NCBI GenBank assembly: GCA_947175375.1
Contig: CAMWMT010000022.1
Span: forward strand, 1 to 15,050
Source: an uncultured Clostridiaceae bacterium
Lineage (GTDB): Bacteria; Bacillota; Clostridia; Lachnospirales; Lachnospiraceae
DNA: 15,050 bases
Reading direction: 5' to 3'
Positions 1 to 7,072 of this stretch are shown here, in pieces. Position 1 is the first letter of the stretch. Every line of letters starts with the position of its first letter. The notes beneath the pieces were generated by a model that saw only the letters and a program-made list of their open reading frames with translations, was not told where the DNA came from and made no database searches. A program made the translations under genes and the position numbers.

Positions 1-494
1 TCATTATAGGTCTGCTTCTCCCCTTCAGAACGAATCCCCTTCTTTTCTTCTGTCCCGATCAGGATCTCTCCATAAGGCAGATCGATAAACTCTGCATGAA
101 TCCCACGCATTTCTGCCTCCCGAAGCGCGACCAGTTCCGGAGAACAGTCCAGAAACGGATAATAGCACTTATAGTCCTCTTTGTCCCCGCTCAGCAGCCC
201 CTTTTTGTCTTTATAAAAATAATAAAGAGCGACCGGCGCTTTCGTATCTTTATGTGAAAGTATTGGTACCTGGTCCTGTGCGTTCTGCGGTCCCTCGACC
301 AGAATACAGTCCGGCCCAAAAGCTTCAATCGCCTTTTTCAGATGCCATGCACAGGCAGGACTGTGGTGGCGGATCGGAAAATATGCAATTGGACGTTCCA
401 GATCATAACATTCCGGAACCGTTATCCCGTCTGCATACTCTCCCATATCCATGCCTAATGCAGATATTTTCTCGCCTCGTAATAGCTGTTCCAT
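1..494 (-). CDS. DUF5682 family protein, N-terminal part (runs off left edge)
   Basis: Reading frame open from an ATG at 494 to the window edge, giving 164 residues of a longer protein. The N-terminal segment contains YFPIRHHSPACAWHL and then ILVEGPQNA at about residues 38-72, the hallmark start of DUF5682 proteins. No function is established for the family. Its genes usually sit beside a MoxR AAA+ ATPase and a VWA-domain gene, and here the MoxR gene is immediately upstream. The chosen start lies inside the end of the MoxR gene (40-nt overlap) and has AAGGG five bases before it. Alternative ATGs at 452 and 446 lie just past the MoxR stop but have no convincing ribosome site. The overlap suggests translational coupling with the ATPase. 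I infer that a VWA-domain gene follows to the left, which cannot be seen here. Confidence 0.8.
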   Translation of the reverse strand, partial: MEQLLRGEKISALGMDMGEYADGITVPECYDLERPIAYFPIRHHSPACAWHLKKAIEAFGPDCILVEGPQNAQDQVPILSHKDTKAPVALYYFYKDKKGLLSGDKEDYKCYYPFLDCSPELVALREAEMRGIHAEFIDLPYGEILIGTEEKKGIRSEGEKQTYN

Positions 495-1570
495 AACTGC
501 CCTTCTTTTCCTCCCTTATCCCGCACGACCGTCTGGAAATAACTCCGGAGTTTTTCCAGATCTTCCTTATTCTCCTTCTGTACGGCGCCCACTAGGTTCT
601 GTACCAGACATCCCAGATCCATATGGGAATCCCCATAATAATAGGCCGTCATCATAGTCTGATAATAAACCGATACTGCTTCCGCCGTGCTCATGACAGA
701 TGCTGGACGGTCGATCCGGTGTCCCATGGAAGAGACTCCTTCCCGCAGCTCGTGATAGGTCGATGCAAGGATCTCTGCCACATCCTCATCCACCGGCATG
801 TCGATCTGACTTGCCTCTGCCAGTTCCTCCACTTCATTGATGATGATCTGCTTCTCCAGCGCCACATCCCGCACCGGCATGACCGTCTCAAAGTTAAAAC
901 GGCGTTTCAGTGCGCTACTCATCTCGTTGACACCCTTATCTCTTGTATTTGCTGTACCAATCACATTAAAACCTGCCTTTGCAAAAAGAAGGCCTTCTTC
1001 TCCCAACTCTGGCACGTTCAGCACTTTATCGCTGAGCACACTGATCAGGCTGTCCTGGATCTCCGCCGGAGTACGGGTGATCTCCTCAAAACGGGTCAGA
1101 ATCCCCTGTTCCATCCCCACATAGAGCGGGGAAGGCACCAGAGCCTCCCGAACCGGTCCCTTCGCCAGCAGAAGCGCATAGTTCCAGCTGTATTTGATCA
1201 TATCCTCGGTCGTACCTGCCGTTCCCTGAATGGTATTAGTACTGGTTCCACTGATGGCAGCCGACAGAAGTTCCGACAGCATGGTCTTGGCTGTTCCCGG
1301 TTCCCCCACCAGCATCAGCCCGCGGTTGCCAGCCAACGTAATGATGCAGCGCTCCACCAGAGCGTCATTTCCCAGATATTTCTTACGGATAGATATCTCT
1401 TCCCCGTTCCAATCCACCGGCTCCCGGCTCCCCAGAATAAAGGTTCTTACTGCTTTTGGCGACAACTTCCAGTTCATCGGACGCTTTCCCGTATCCTGAG
1501 CCGCAAGCGCCGCAAGCTCTTTCTCATAACGCACCTCTACCGGCGGCTTGATCTGTGCTCTCTTTTCCAT
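455..1570 (-). CDS. MoxR-family AAA+ ATPase
   Basis: A 371-residue AAA+ ATPase of the MoxR type, a cytoplasmic hexameric remodelling or chaperone ATPase. Walker A is GEPGTAKT at residues 89-96. The Walker B region is ILTRFEEI at about 157-164, with Glu where Asp is more usual. Sensor 1 is IGTANTRDKG at about 204-213, followed by an arginine-finger stretch SSALKRRFNFE at about 218-228. The start is supported by GGAGAGGAG upstream. It overlaps the DUF5682 gene downstream by 40 nt, the usual pairing for this family. Only 54 nt separate it from the PIN toxin gene upstream, with no terminator and no convincing promoter, so it may be co-transcribed with the toxin-antitoxin pair. Substrate unknown. 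Confidence in family is high and in role low. Confidence 0.9.
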   Translation of the reverse strand: MEKRAQIKPPVEVRYEKELAALAAQDTGKRPMNWKLSPKAVRTFILGSREPVDWNGEEISIRKKYLGNDALVERCIITLAGNRGLMLVGEPGTAKTMLSELLSAAISGTSTNTIQGTAGTTEDMIKYSWNYALLLAKGPVREALVPSPLYVGMEQGILTRFEEITRTPAEIQDSLISVLSDKVLNVPELGEEGLLFAKAGFNVIGTANTRDKGVNEMSSALKRRFNFETVMPVRDVALEKQIIINEVEELAEASQIDMPVDEDVAEILASTYHELREGVSSMGHRIDRPASVMSTAEAVSVYYQTMMTAYYYGDSHMDLGCLVQNLVGAVQKENKEDLEKLRSYFQTVVRDKGGKEGQLWNSYYEARKYLH

Positions 1571-1624
1571 ATGTATAACTCCTCTCCTTATTTCGACAGT
1601 TCTTTCCTCTGTTATGTTGCTTCA

Positions 1625-2047
1625 CTATAAATCATCCATAGTTATACAAGGTAATTCCTTTTCCTGTCGAAGCTGCTTATCATTTGTAAAAAACATATCA
1701 CATCCACTGACCACAGCCGTTGCAATCTGAAGCGCATCCATAGCTTTAAAATTCTTGTACTTTCCTCTTATTTTTGCTCCTTGTTCTGCAATATCAGAGT
1801 CAATATTAACAACTTCGATCTTCATATACTCAACAAATCTTTTAAAATTATTTACCAGTTCTGTCCTTCCACTGGTATATGGAAATACAAGATACTCCTC
1901 AACAGTAATTGCAGAAGTAACAAGTTGAATATTTTCCTCAATACACTTTGCAAAAAATCTCAACATTGTTTCCATGTATATGGAGCTGTTTTCCAGATAA
2001 TATATAAAAGGTGCAGTATCAATAAACACTCTTTTAAATTCTGTCAT
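1625..2047 (-). CDS. PIN-domain ribonuclease toxin (VapC-like)
   Basis: A 140-residue single-domain PIN protein, the usual length for a VapC-type endoribonuclease toxin. The acidic metal site is visible: Asp10 in VFIDTAPF, Glu50/Glu51 in TVEEYL, Asp104 in KAMDALQIATA and Asp123 in FFTNDKQL. The family cleaves RNA (often tRNA or rRNA) with Mg2+ or Mn2+ and is held inactive by a bound antitoxin. Its start overlaps the end of the small upstream gene by 14 nt, the normal antitoxin-toxin coupling, and GGGAG lies upstream of the ATG. The catalytic set looks intact, so the toxin is probably active. The actual target cannot be inferred. Confidence 0.88.
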   Translation of the reverse strand: MTEFKRVFIDTAPFIYYLENSSIYMETMLRFFAKCIEENIQLVTSAITVEEYLVFPYTSGRTELVNNFKRFVEYMKIEVVNIDSDIAEQGAKIRGKYKNFKAMDALQIATAVVSGCDMFFTNDKQLRQEKELPCITMDDL

Positions 2048-2258
2048 TATCCCGCATCTCCCTTATATAATTATCCGCATCCTGTCCCCGCTCTGTTGCT
2101 GGCATAACGAACTGCTCAAGTTTTAAATCTTTTCCTGTTTTCGTTTCCGACATTCCCAAAAGTCCATTAACGCCCTGCATGATCTGGATTACATAACTTA
2201 ATTTATCTTCCGGCACCTTTTCCAACATCTGAATAGCTTCCTGCCTGATTGCTGTCAT
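2034..2258 (-). CDS. Putative antitoxin partner of the PIN toxin
   Basis: A 74-residue protein beginning MTAIRQEAIQMLEKVPEDKL, mostly predicted helical, with a charged C-terminus. I base the antitoxin call on size, on the 14-nt overlap with the PIN gene and on the EAIQMLEKVPEDKL-type helix common to small Clostridia antitoxins. No DNA-binding domain can be named with certainty. The start at 2258 has an excellent AGGAGG seven bases upstream. A longer in-frame reading beginning with GTG at 2330 would start on the promoter -10 and is rejected. The C-terminal half (about 40-74) would be the toxin-wrapping part by analogy. A promoter with tandem repeats lies just upstream and would allow autoregulation. 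Confidence 0.75.
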   Translation of the reverse strand: MTAIRQEAIQMLEKVPEDKLSYVIQIMQGVNGLLGMSETKTGKDLKLEQFVMPATERGQDADNYIREMRDNDRI

Positions 2259-2321
2259 AAAACACCTCCTGAAAATCCATCCTCCATTTACGATTCCGAA
2301 AACAATATCCATGTTGAGAAC

Positions 2322-2350
2322 AGTATACACTTTTCAATTTGTCTTTTCAA
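2322..2350 (-). promoter_or_regulatory. SigA-type promoter of the toxin-antitoxin unit with tandem repeats
   Basis: Minus-strand TTGAAA (2345-2350), 17-nt spacer, TATACT (2322-2327), leaving a leader of about 60 nt before the antitoxin ATG. The plus-strand 10-mer CTTTTCAATT occurs twice in the same direction, at 2330-2339 and 2343-2352. The 13-bp period covers the spacer and -35, so it is a plausible operator for antitoxin autoregulation. Confidence 0.65.
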
Positions 2351-2370
2351 TTATTTTCTATGCTCCATAC

Positions 2371-2412
2371 AAAAGAGCAAGGATGCCGTCTACACGACAC
2401 CCCCTCTCTTTT
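2371..2412 (-). terminator. Rho-independent terminator after the spore protein gene
   Basis: On the minus strand AAGAG...GGGTGTCG pairs with CGGCATCC...CTCTT around a TGTAGA loop, with G-U pairs, and the downstream side ends in TTTTG. It sits 9 nt past the stop of the spore protein gene and just before the toxin-antitoxin promoter. The A-rich and T-rich flanks could let it work in both directions. Confidence 0.6.
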
Positions 2413-2420
2413 ACTTCTGC

Positions 2421-2624
2421 TTATTTAGCTGCCATCTGGCGCTCCTGCGCTTCGATCATCTTCTTCACCATATAACCTCCAACAGATCCGTTCTGTTTGG
2501 AAGTCAGGTCACCGTTGTAACCGTCTGTCAGCGGCACACCGATCTCGCTTGCAACCTCATACTTGAAACGATCAAGTGCTCCTTTTGCTTCTGGTACTGC
2601 TGCTCTGTTTGAAGAATTAGACAT
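2421..2624 (-). CDS. Alpha/beta-type small acid-soluble spore protein (SASP)
   Basis: A 67-residue protein with the two conserved SASP blocks: ALDRFKYEVASEIGVPL at about residues 16-32 and GDLTSKQNGSVGGYMVKKMI at about 38-57. These proteins coat spore DNA, switch it toward an A-like form and protect it from UV and chemical damage. They are degraded at germination by the GPR protease, whose site lies in the EIGV region. The start at 2624 has AAGGAGGAG upstream. An in-frame extension to 2672 falls in the leader and is rejected. Its presence says the organism forms endospores. Expression is expected in the forespore. A minus-strand CATACTA resembling a SigG -10 lies upstream. A terminator follows. 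Confidence 0.95.
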   Translation of the reverse strand: MSNSSNRAAVPEAKGALDRFKYEVASEIGVPLTDGYNGDLTSKQNGSVGGYMVKKMIEAQERQMAAK

Positions 2625-2695
2625 AATAAACTCCTCCTTACTGCGAAACAGGTTATCTTTTGTGCTTCGCAATTTGTTGTTGTTTGTTACGACTA

Positions 2696-2722
2696 TAGTA
2701 TGTGCATTCTACATCGCAATAC
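2696..2722 (-). promoter_or_regulatory. Possible forespore (SigG-like) promoter of the SASP gene
   Basis: The minus strand has CATACTA at 2696-2702, matching the SigG/SigF -10 consensus. GTATT at 2718-2722 is a weak -35 candidate, but the 15-nt spacer is short for that class. An overlapping SigA reading, TTGCGA-N16-TATAGT, is also possible. The assignment leans on the spore function of the gene. Confidence 0.4.
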
Positions 2723-2771
2723 ACTGACAATTCCTTCATTTTCTGACATTTTTTTTAATCAACAAATGCTT

Positions 2772-4829
2772 CTATAAATTCAGATTCTCCCCGCCTTTTT
2801 TCAGATACTGCTCCAACCGCTCTGCCAGCATCCGGTGTTCCGGCAGTTCCAGTTCCGGATCCGCACCCAACATCTTTCCTGCCGCTTCACTAGCCTGCTT
2901 CAATACTTTCGAATCCTGGAATACATCTCCCAGCTTGAATTCCAGAATCCCGCTCTGCCGTATTCCAAAGAGATCCCCTGGACCCCGCAGTTTCAGGTCT
3001 TCACTTGCAATATAGAATCCGTCATTGGATTTATTCAGCACTTCCAACCTTTTTTTCGTCTCTTTCCCTTTACTCCCGCTCATAAAGATACAGTAAGACT
3101 GTGCCTTTCCACGCCCGACCCGACCCCGGAGCTGATGAAGCTGCGCCAGCCCAAAACGTTCCGCGTTCTCCACCATCATCACTGTCGCGTTAGGCACATT
3201 GATCCCAACCTCGATCACCGTCGTAGATACCAGAATCTGGATCTCCCCATCCGCAAACCGTTCCATGATCTCATTCTTTTCCTTCGGCTTCATCTTCCCA
3301 TGAAGACAGGCGATCTGATGTCCTGGCAAGATCTTCTGAAGCTTTTTCGTATAATCGGTAACATTTTCCAGTTCCATCTCATCGCTTTCTTCGACCATCG
3401 GACAGATGATATATACCTGATGCCCCATCGCCATCTCTTTTTCCATAAATCGATAGGCGCTGGACCGGTAGGATTCATCCACCACACAATTTTTGATCGG
3501 CAGCCGATGCGCCGGAAGCTCATCCACCACCGAGATATCCAGATCGCCATAGACGATGATCGCCAGCGTCCGCGGGATCGGAGTCGCGCTCATGACCAGT
3601 ACATGCGGATGCAGTCCCTTGCCCGCCAGCATCTCTCTCTGACGCACCCCAAATCGGTGTTGTTCGTCTGTCACCACCAAACCCAGCCTACGATAATCCA
3701 CATTTTCCTGAATCAATGCATGCGTCCCAATGATAATCTGCGCAGTCCCACAGGCGATCTCTTCCCCTGCAAGCCTCTTCTCCTTCGCCGTCATGGAACC
3801 AGTCAGAAGCACCGCCTTCAACGGAATCTCATATTCATCAAGCAGCTCGCTGACCGACTGAAAATGCTGCTTTGCCAGCACCTCCGTAGGCACCATCAGA
3901 GCGCCCTGATAACCATTGCACCCCGCCATCACAAGCGCCAGCACTGCCAGAATCGTCTTTCCGGAACCCACATCACCCTGTACTAGGCGGCTCATCACAT
4001 GATCACCCGCCATATCCCCAGCGATTTCCTTCCATACCTTCTTCTGCGCCCCTGTCAGTTTATAAGGAAGCGCTTCGATCAGCCGCTCTGTCTCTGCCAC
4101 CTCCACCATCTTCGCCTCATTCGGAAGCTCACCCTGACTTTCCTTCAGTCTCCGTATCCCCAGAATAAATAGCAGGAACTCATCAAATACCAGCCGGTTC
4201 CTTGCCGTCCGCATCTCTTCTTCATTCACCGGAAAATGTACCTGCCGTATCGCCTGCCATTCCGGCAAAAGCCCATAATATCCCCTCATGTCCTCCGGAA
4301 GATATTCCTCTACACAGATCTCCCCACCATCCAGCACCTGCCGCACTGCCTTCGCCACCATCTTCGCTGTCAGCCCTGCCGTCAACGGATATTTCGGCTG
4401 CATCACATGGAGCAGCCTGTCATAATCCCCCAGTGTATAATGCTCCGGCTGCTCCATCCGGTACTGGTTCCCTTTCAGATACACGATCCCCCTGAAGATA
4501 TACTGAGCGCCCCGCTGAAAATGATTCCGAAGAAACGGCATATTGAACCAGGTTCCCTGCATTACATCCTGTCCCACCTGAATCTGCACCGTAAATACCT
4601 GATATTTCGCATACCGCTTTACCGCTGAAACCGACAGAATATACCCCTGAACCGCATACTTCTTCCCATCCTCAATCTCCGACAGTTCCACCGGCTCTCC
4701 ATAAGTCTCATACGCCCGCGGATAATACTGTATCAGATCCTCTACTGTATGAATTCCAACCTTTGCAAAAGGAACTGCCGTCTTTTCCCCGATTCCCTTT
4801 ATCTTTATGATCGAATCCTGAAGCTTCAT
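2772..4829 (-). CDS. recG: ATP-dependent DNA helicase RecG
   Basis: A 685-residue RecG, normal length for the family. It remodels stalled replication forks and Holliday junctions in the cytoplasm. The N-terminal wedge/OB-fold part (about 1-260) includes a helix-hairpin-helix-like KIKGIGEKTA at the start. The helicase core follows: Walker A GDVGSGKT at about 285-292, DEQH box at about 388-391, then MSATPIPRT and the motif VI stretch QLRGRVGRG. The start at 4829 has GGAGG eight bases upstream. The longer in-frame ATG at 4853 lies at or beyond that site and is rejected. It follows fakA in the same direction, but 548 nt of palindromic elements separate the two. No terminator is evident after it. 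Confidence 0.97.
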   Translation of the reverse strand: MKLQDSIIKIKGIGEKTAVPFAKVGIHTVEDLIQYYPRAYETYGEPVELSEIEDGKKYAVQGYILSVSAVKRYAKYQVFTVQIQVGQDVMQGTWFNMPFLRNHFQRGAQYIFRGIVYLKGNQYRMEQPEHYTLGDYDRLLHVMQPKYPLTAGLTAKMVAKAVRQVLDGGEICVEEYLPEDMRGYYGLLPEWQAIRQVHFPVNEEEMRTARNRLVFDEFLLFILGIRRLKESQGELPNEAKMVEVAETERLIEALPYKLTGAQKKVWKEIAGDMAGDHVMSRLVQGDVGSGKTILAVLALVMAGCNGYQGALMVPTEVLAKQHFQSVSELLDEYEIPLKAVLLTGSMTAKEKRLAGEEIACGTAQIIIGTHALIQENVDYRRLGLVVTDEQHRFGVRQREMLAGKGLHPHVLVMSATPIPRTLAIIVYGDLDISVVDELPAHRLPIKNCVVDESYRSSAYRFMEKEMAMGHQVYIICPMVEESDEMELENVTDYTKKLQKILPGHQIACLHGKMKPKEKNEIMERFADGEIQILVSTTVIEVGINVPNATVMMVENAERFGLAQLHQLRGRVGRGKAQSYCIFMSGSKGKETKKRLEVLNKSNDGFYIASEDLKLRGPGDLFGIRQSGILEFKLGDVFQDSKVLKQASEAAGKMLGADPELELPEHRMLAERLEQYLKKGGENLNL

Positions 4830-4920
4830 ACTCTTTCCTCCATACCCATACATCTTCTATCCGCAAAACGCCTGAATACATATAACCGGCACTTGACAGT
4901 AACTTGCAGATGTGGGCAGA

Positions 4921-5082
4921 CTAAGGAACTGTCCATTAATAACTTGTGCATTTGACTTGTCTAAATCCGCACAGTCTGCGTTGTCATCAGTCAGCGTACC
5001 TCGGTACGCCTCCTTCTTCCGCCTTGCCTGTACGAATTTATCCTGCGTCATCTGCACAAGTTATTTTCGGACAGTTCCTAAG
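4921..5082. mobile_element. MITE-like palindromic element, 162 bp
   Basis: Terminal inverted repeats of 30 bp at 4921-4950 and 5053-5082 match at 26 of 30 positions, with outer core GGAACTGTCC / GGACAGTTCC. The element is symmetric throughout: GCGTACC-TC-GGTACGC at 4994-5009 lies exactly at its centre, and the arms between the ends and the centre also pair partly (shared TAAAT and ACAG blocks). Short direct repeats flank it: CTAAG at both ends if the repeats start at GAACTGTCC, or TAA if they start at GGAACTGTCC. This is the form of a non-autonomous miniature inverted-repeat element mobilised by a transposase encoded elsewhere. No transposase is present here. The transposon family cannot be named from this copy. 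Confidence 0.75.
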
Positions 5083-5094
5083 AATTGATCAATT
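5083..5094. repeat. 12-bp perfect palindrome next to the MITE-like element
   Basis: AATTGATCAATT reads the same on both strands and directly abuts the right end of the 162-bp element. It could be a preferred insertion site, a protein-binding site or chance in an AT-rich spacer. Confidence 0.4.
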
Positions 5095-5103
5095 ACCGGC
5101 ATA

Positions 5104-5317
5104 GTGACACGCACAGGGGCAGCCGGGCAGGGTGCGCTCCGGACAGGACAGACGCGCTGTGTGGATTGGAGCGGACAGCCTGCGAAAACAGTATGAACCA
5201 GGCGGACACGCATGTGTCCGATTGGGGCATACTGCTTTCGCAGGCTGTCCGATACATTCCATACGAGCGCTGTCCCGGCCGGGGTGTGCCCTGCCCGGCT
5301 GCCCCTGTGCTCACAAC
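5104..5317. repeat. Giant imperfect hairpin (about 200 bp long inverted repeat)
   Basis: A 22-bp perfect outer arm, 5111-5132 (GCACAGGGGCAGCCGGGCAG then GG), is the reverse complement of 5289-5310. An inner 24-bp arm, from CGGACAGCCTGCG at 5172 to GTATG at 5195, matches 5228-5251 with one mismatch. The tip is CGGACAC-GCAT-GTGTCCG at 5203-5220. By hand alignment about 80 of 98 positions pair across the whole element. It has no recognisable gene; the short ORFs through it are by-products of the symmetry. It lies between the fakA stop and recG, would be transcribed if fakA reads through, and is more GC-rich than its surroundings. It could be a palindromic mobile repeat, a structured RNA, or a processing or termination element. 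No T-tract follows it, so it is not a simple intrinsic terminator. Confidence 0.8.
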
Positions 5318-5377
5318 CTTCCGGTCATGCGATCATCTTCTTGCAAATTCCTGCCCCTTCTGCAGGATACAAACCAT

Positions 5378-7054
5378 TTATTCCACGGACACCACATAAT
5401 AGTAGATCGGCTGTCCTCCATAATGGACTTCCACTTCCGCATCTGGATATTTTTCCGCGATCTTATCACCCAGTGCCTGCGCATCCTCCTCAGACACTTC
5501 CTCACCATAATAGATCCCGATGATCTCCGAATCCTCGTCCACCAGTTCCTCCATCATGGCAAGCGTCGTCTCCTGAATCTCTTTTCCAACAGCCAGGATT
5601 CCGTCATCCCCGATGCCCATGATATCTCCAAGGTGGATCTCCTTGTCATCGATCTTCGTATCCCGGACTGCATAAGTCACCTGACCCGTCTTCACATTCT
5701 GGATCTCCGCCTGCATCCGAAGCTCGTTCTCTCTCGGCGTCTCCTCCGGAATATAGTTGACCATCGCCGTGATCCCCTGCGGAACCGTCTTCGTCTGGAT
5801 CACGATGACACGTTTGTCAGAGGTCAGAAAACCTGCCTGATTTGCTGCCAGGATAATGTTCTTGTTATTCGGGAGGATGAAAATATTGTCCGCGTTCACC
5901 TGACGGATCGCTTCCAGCATATCCTCCGTGCTTGGATTCATCGTCTGACCGCCTTCTATCAGATAGTCCACGCCCAGTCCTTTGAATATCTCACCGACAC
6001 CTTCCCCAATGGATACCGAGATAAAGCCCATCTCTTTGCGGGGTTCCTGCTTCTTTTCCTCTTTTTTCGCCTCATCCTGCTTCTTCTGCTCTGCAGCGAT
6101 CCGAGAAGCATCCTTGATCAGCTTCTCCTCATGCTCCAGACGCATATTATCGATCTTCATGCGGGACAGGGAACCATACGTAAGCGCTCTCTGGATGGCA
6201 AGTCCAGGATCGTTCGTATGTACGTGTACCTTGACGATATCATCGTCCGACACCACTACGATCGAATCTCCGATAGACTCCAGGAACGCTTTAAACTCCA
6301 GCTCTGTCTTCTCATCATATGCCTTATCCAGCATGATGATAAATTCCGTACAATAACCAAACTTAATATCTGCCTCTGTCTGTGCGCTGATCCGGACCGC
6401 GCTCTCCTTTTTCGGAGCTTCAAAGGAATAATCCACTTCTTTTCCAAGAAGCGCATCATAGCATCCCTTCAGCACCTCCACCAGTCCCTGTCCACCAGAA
6501 TCCACCACGCCGGCTTCTTTCAGCACCGGGAGCATGTCCGGAGTCCGTGACAGAACTTCCTCTGCTTCCTCGATGACCAGACGGCAGAATTCTTCAATAT
6601 CTTCTATATTCTGCGCGAGCTCAGCCGCCTTCAGGGCAGCTCCCTTCGCAACAGTCAGGATCGTGCCCTCCTTCGGCTTCATAACTGCCTTATATGCAGT
6701 CTCCACTGCCTTCTGCATGGCACCCGCCAGGTCGATCACGTCAAGCTCTTCCTGATCCTTGATCCCTTTTGTAAATCCTCTTAAAAGCTGTGACAGAATC
6801 ACACCGGAATTTCCTCTTGCCCCACGAAGAGAACCTGAAGAGATGCACTTTGCCAGCTTCTCCATATTCAGCTTTTCCAGGTTACTGACTTCCCCAGCCG
6901 CAGCCGTGATCGTCAGTGTCATATTCGTACCCGTATCTCCATCCGGCACCGGAAATACATTCAGTTCATTGATCCACTCTTTTTTGGATTCAAGATTTTT
7001 GGCACCGCCCAGAAACATCTTTGCGACCATCTGAGCATCAATCGTCTTAATCAC
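5378..7054 (-). CDS. fakA: FakA/YloV-type DAK2-domain kinase
   Basis: A 558-residue protein with the FakA layout. The N-terminal DhaL-like kinase domain (about 1-205) has the metal/ATP motif NVFPVPDGDTGTNM at 32-45 and RGARGNSGVILSQ at 77-89. A middle domain follows with KFGYCTEF at 231-238 and HVHTNDPG at 277-284, then a charged Lys/Glu linker at about 308-341 and a C-terminal domain (about 342-558). In this family FakA phosphorylates fatty acids bound to a FakB/DegV protein, feeding exogenous fatty acids into phospholipid synthesis. No fakB is visible here. The start is GTG at 7054, preceded by GGGAGGAAG; no upstream ATG is in frame. It sits 18 nt after the Asp23-type gene, the usual yloU-yloV pairing, so the two are co-transcribed. 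Confidence 0.93.
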   Translation of the reverse strand: MIKTIDAQMVAKMFLGGAKNLESKKEWINELNVFPVPDGDTGTNMTLTITAAAGEVSNLEKLNMEKLAKCISSGSLRGARGNSGVILSQLLRGFTKGIKDQEELDVIDLAGAMQKAVETAYKAVMKPKEGTILTVAKGAALKAAELAQNIEDIEEFCRLVIEEAEEVLSRTPDMLPVLKEAGVVDSGGQGLVEVLKGCYDALLGKEVDYSFEAPKKESAVRISAQTEADIKFGYCTEFIIMLDKAYDEKTELEFKAFLESIGDSIVVVSDDDIVKVHVHTNDPGLAIQRALTYGSLSRMKIDNMRLEHEEKLIKDASRIAAEQKKQDEAKKEEKKQEPRKEMGFISVSIGEGVGEIFKGLGVDYLIEGGQTMNPSTEDMLEAIRQVNADNIFILPNNKNIILAANQAGFLTSDKRVIVIQTKTVPQGITAMVNYIPEETPRENELRMQAEIQNVKTGQVTYAVRDTKIDDKEIHLGDIMGIGDDGILAVGKEIQETTLAMMEELVDEDSEIIGIYYGEEVSEEDAQALGDKIAEKYPDAEVEVHYGGQPIYYYVVSVE

Positions 7055-7072
7055 AACTCACTTCCTCCCTCG

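Noticed and set aside
623..1630. Plus-strand open frame of 335 codons
   Set aside because: Antisense shadow of the MoxR ATPase; His/Cys/Arg-rich with no domain.
2835..3986. Plus-strand open frame of 383 codons
   Set aside because: Antisense shadow of recG, whose helicase motifs are intact on the minus strand.
4857..5057. 66-codon minus-strand frame inside the MITE-like element
   Set aside because: It begins in one terminal repeat and crosses the whole palindromic element; no ribosome site and no recognisable protein. Such frames are a common by-product of repeats.
5093..5314. Overlapping short ORFs on both strands in the giant hairpin
   Set aside because: Both strands encode near-identical peptides because of the inverted repeat, which indicates symmetry rather than coding.
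5104..5317. Giant hairpin as a simple intrinsic terminator of fakA
   Set aside because: No T-run follows either arm, and the stem is about ten times longer than a terminator needs.
5132..6550. Long plus-strand open frame of 472 codons
   Set aside because: It runs antisense through fakA and across the giant hairpin, has no coherent domain and is rich in Arg/His/Leu, typical of the reverse frame of a real gene.
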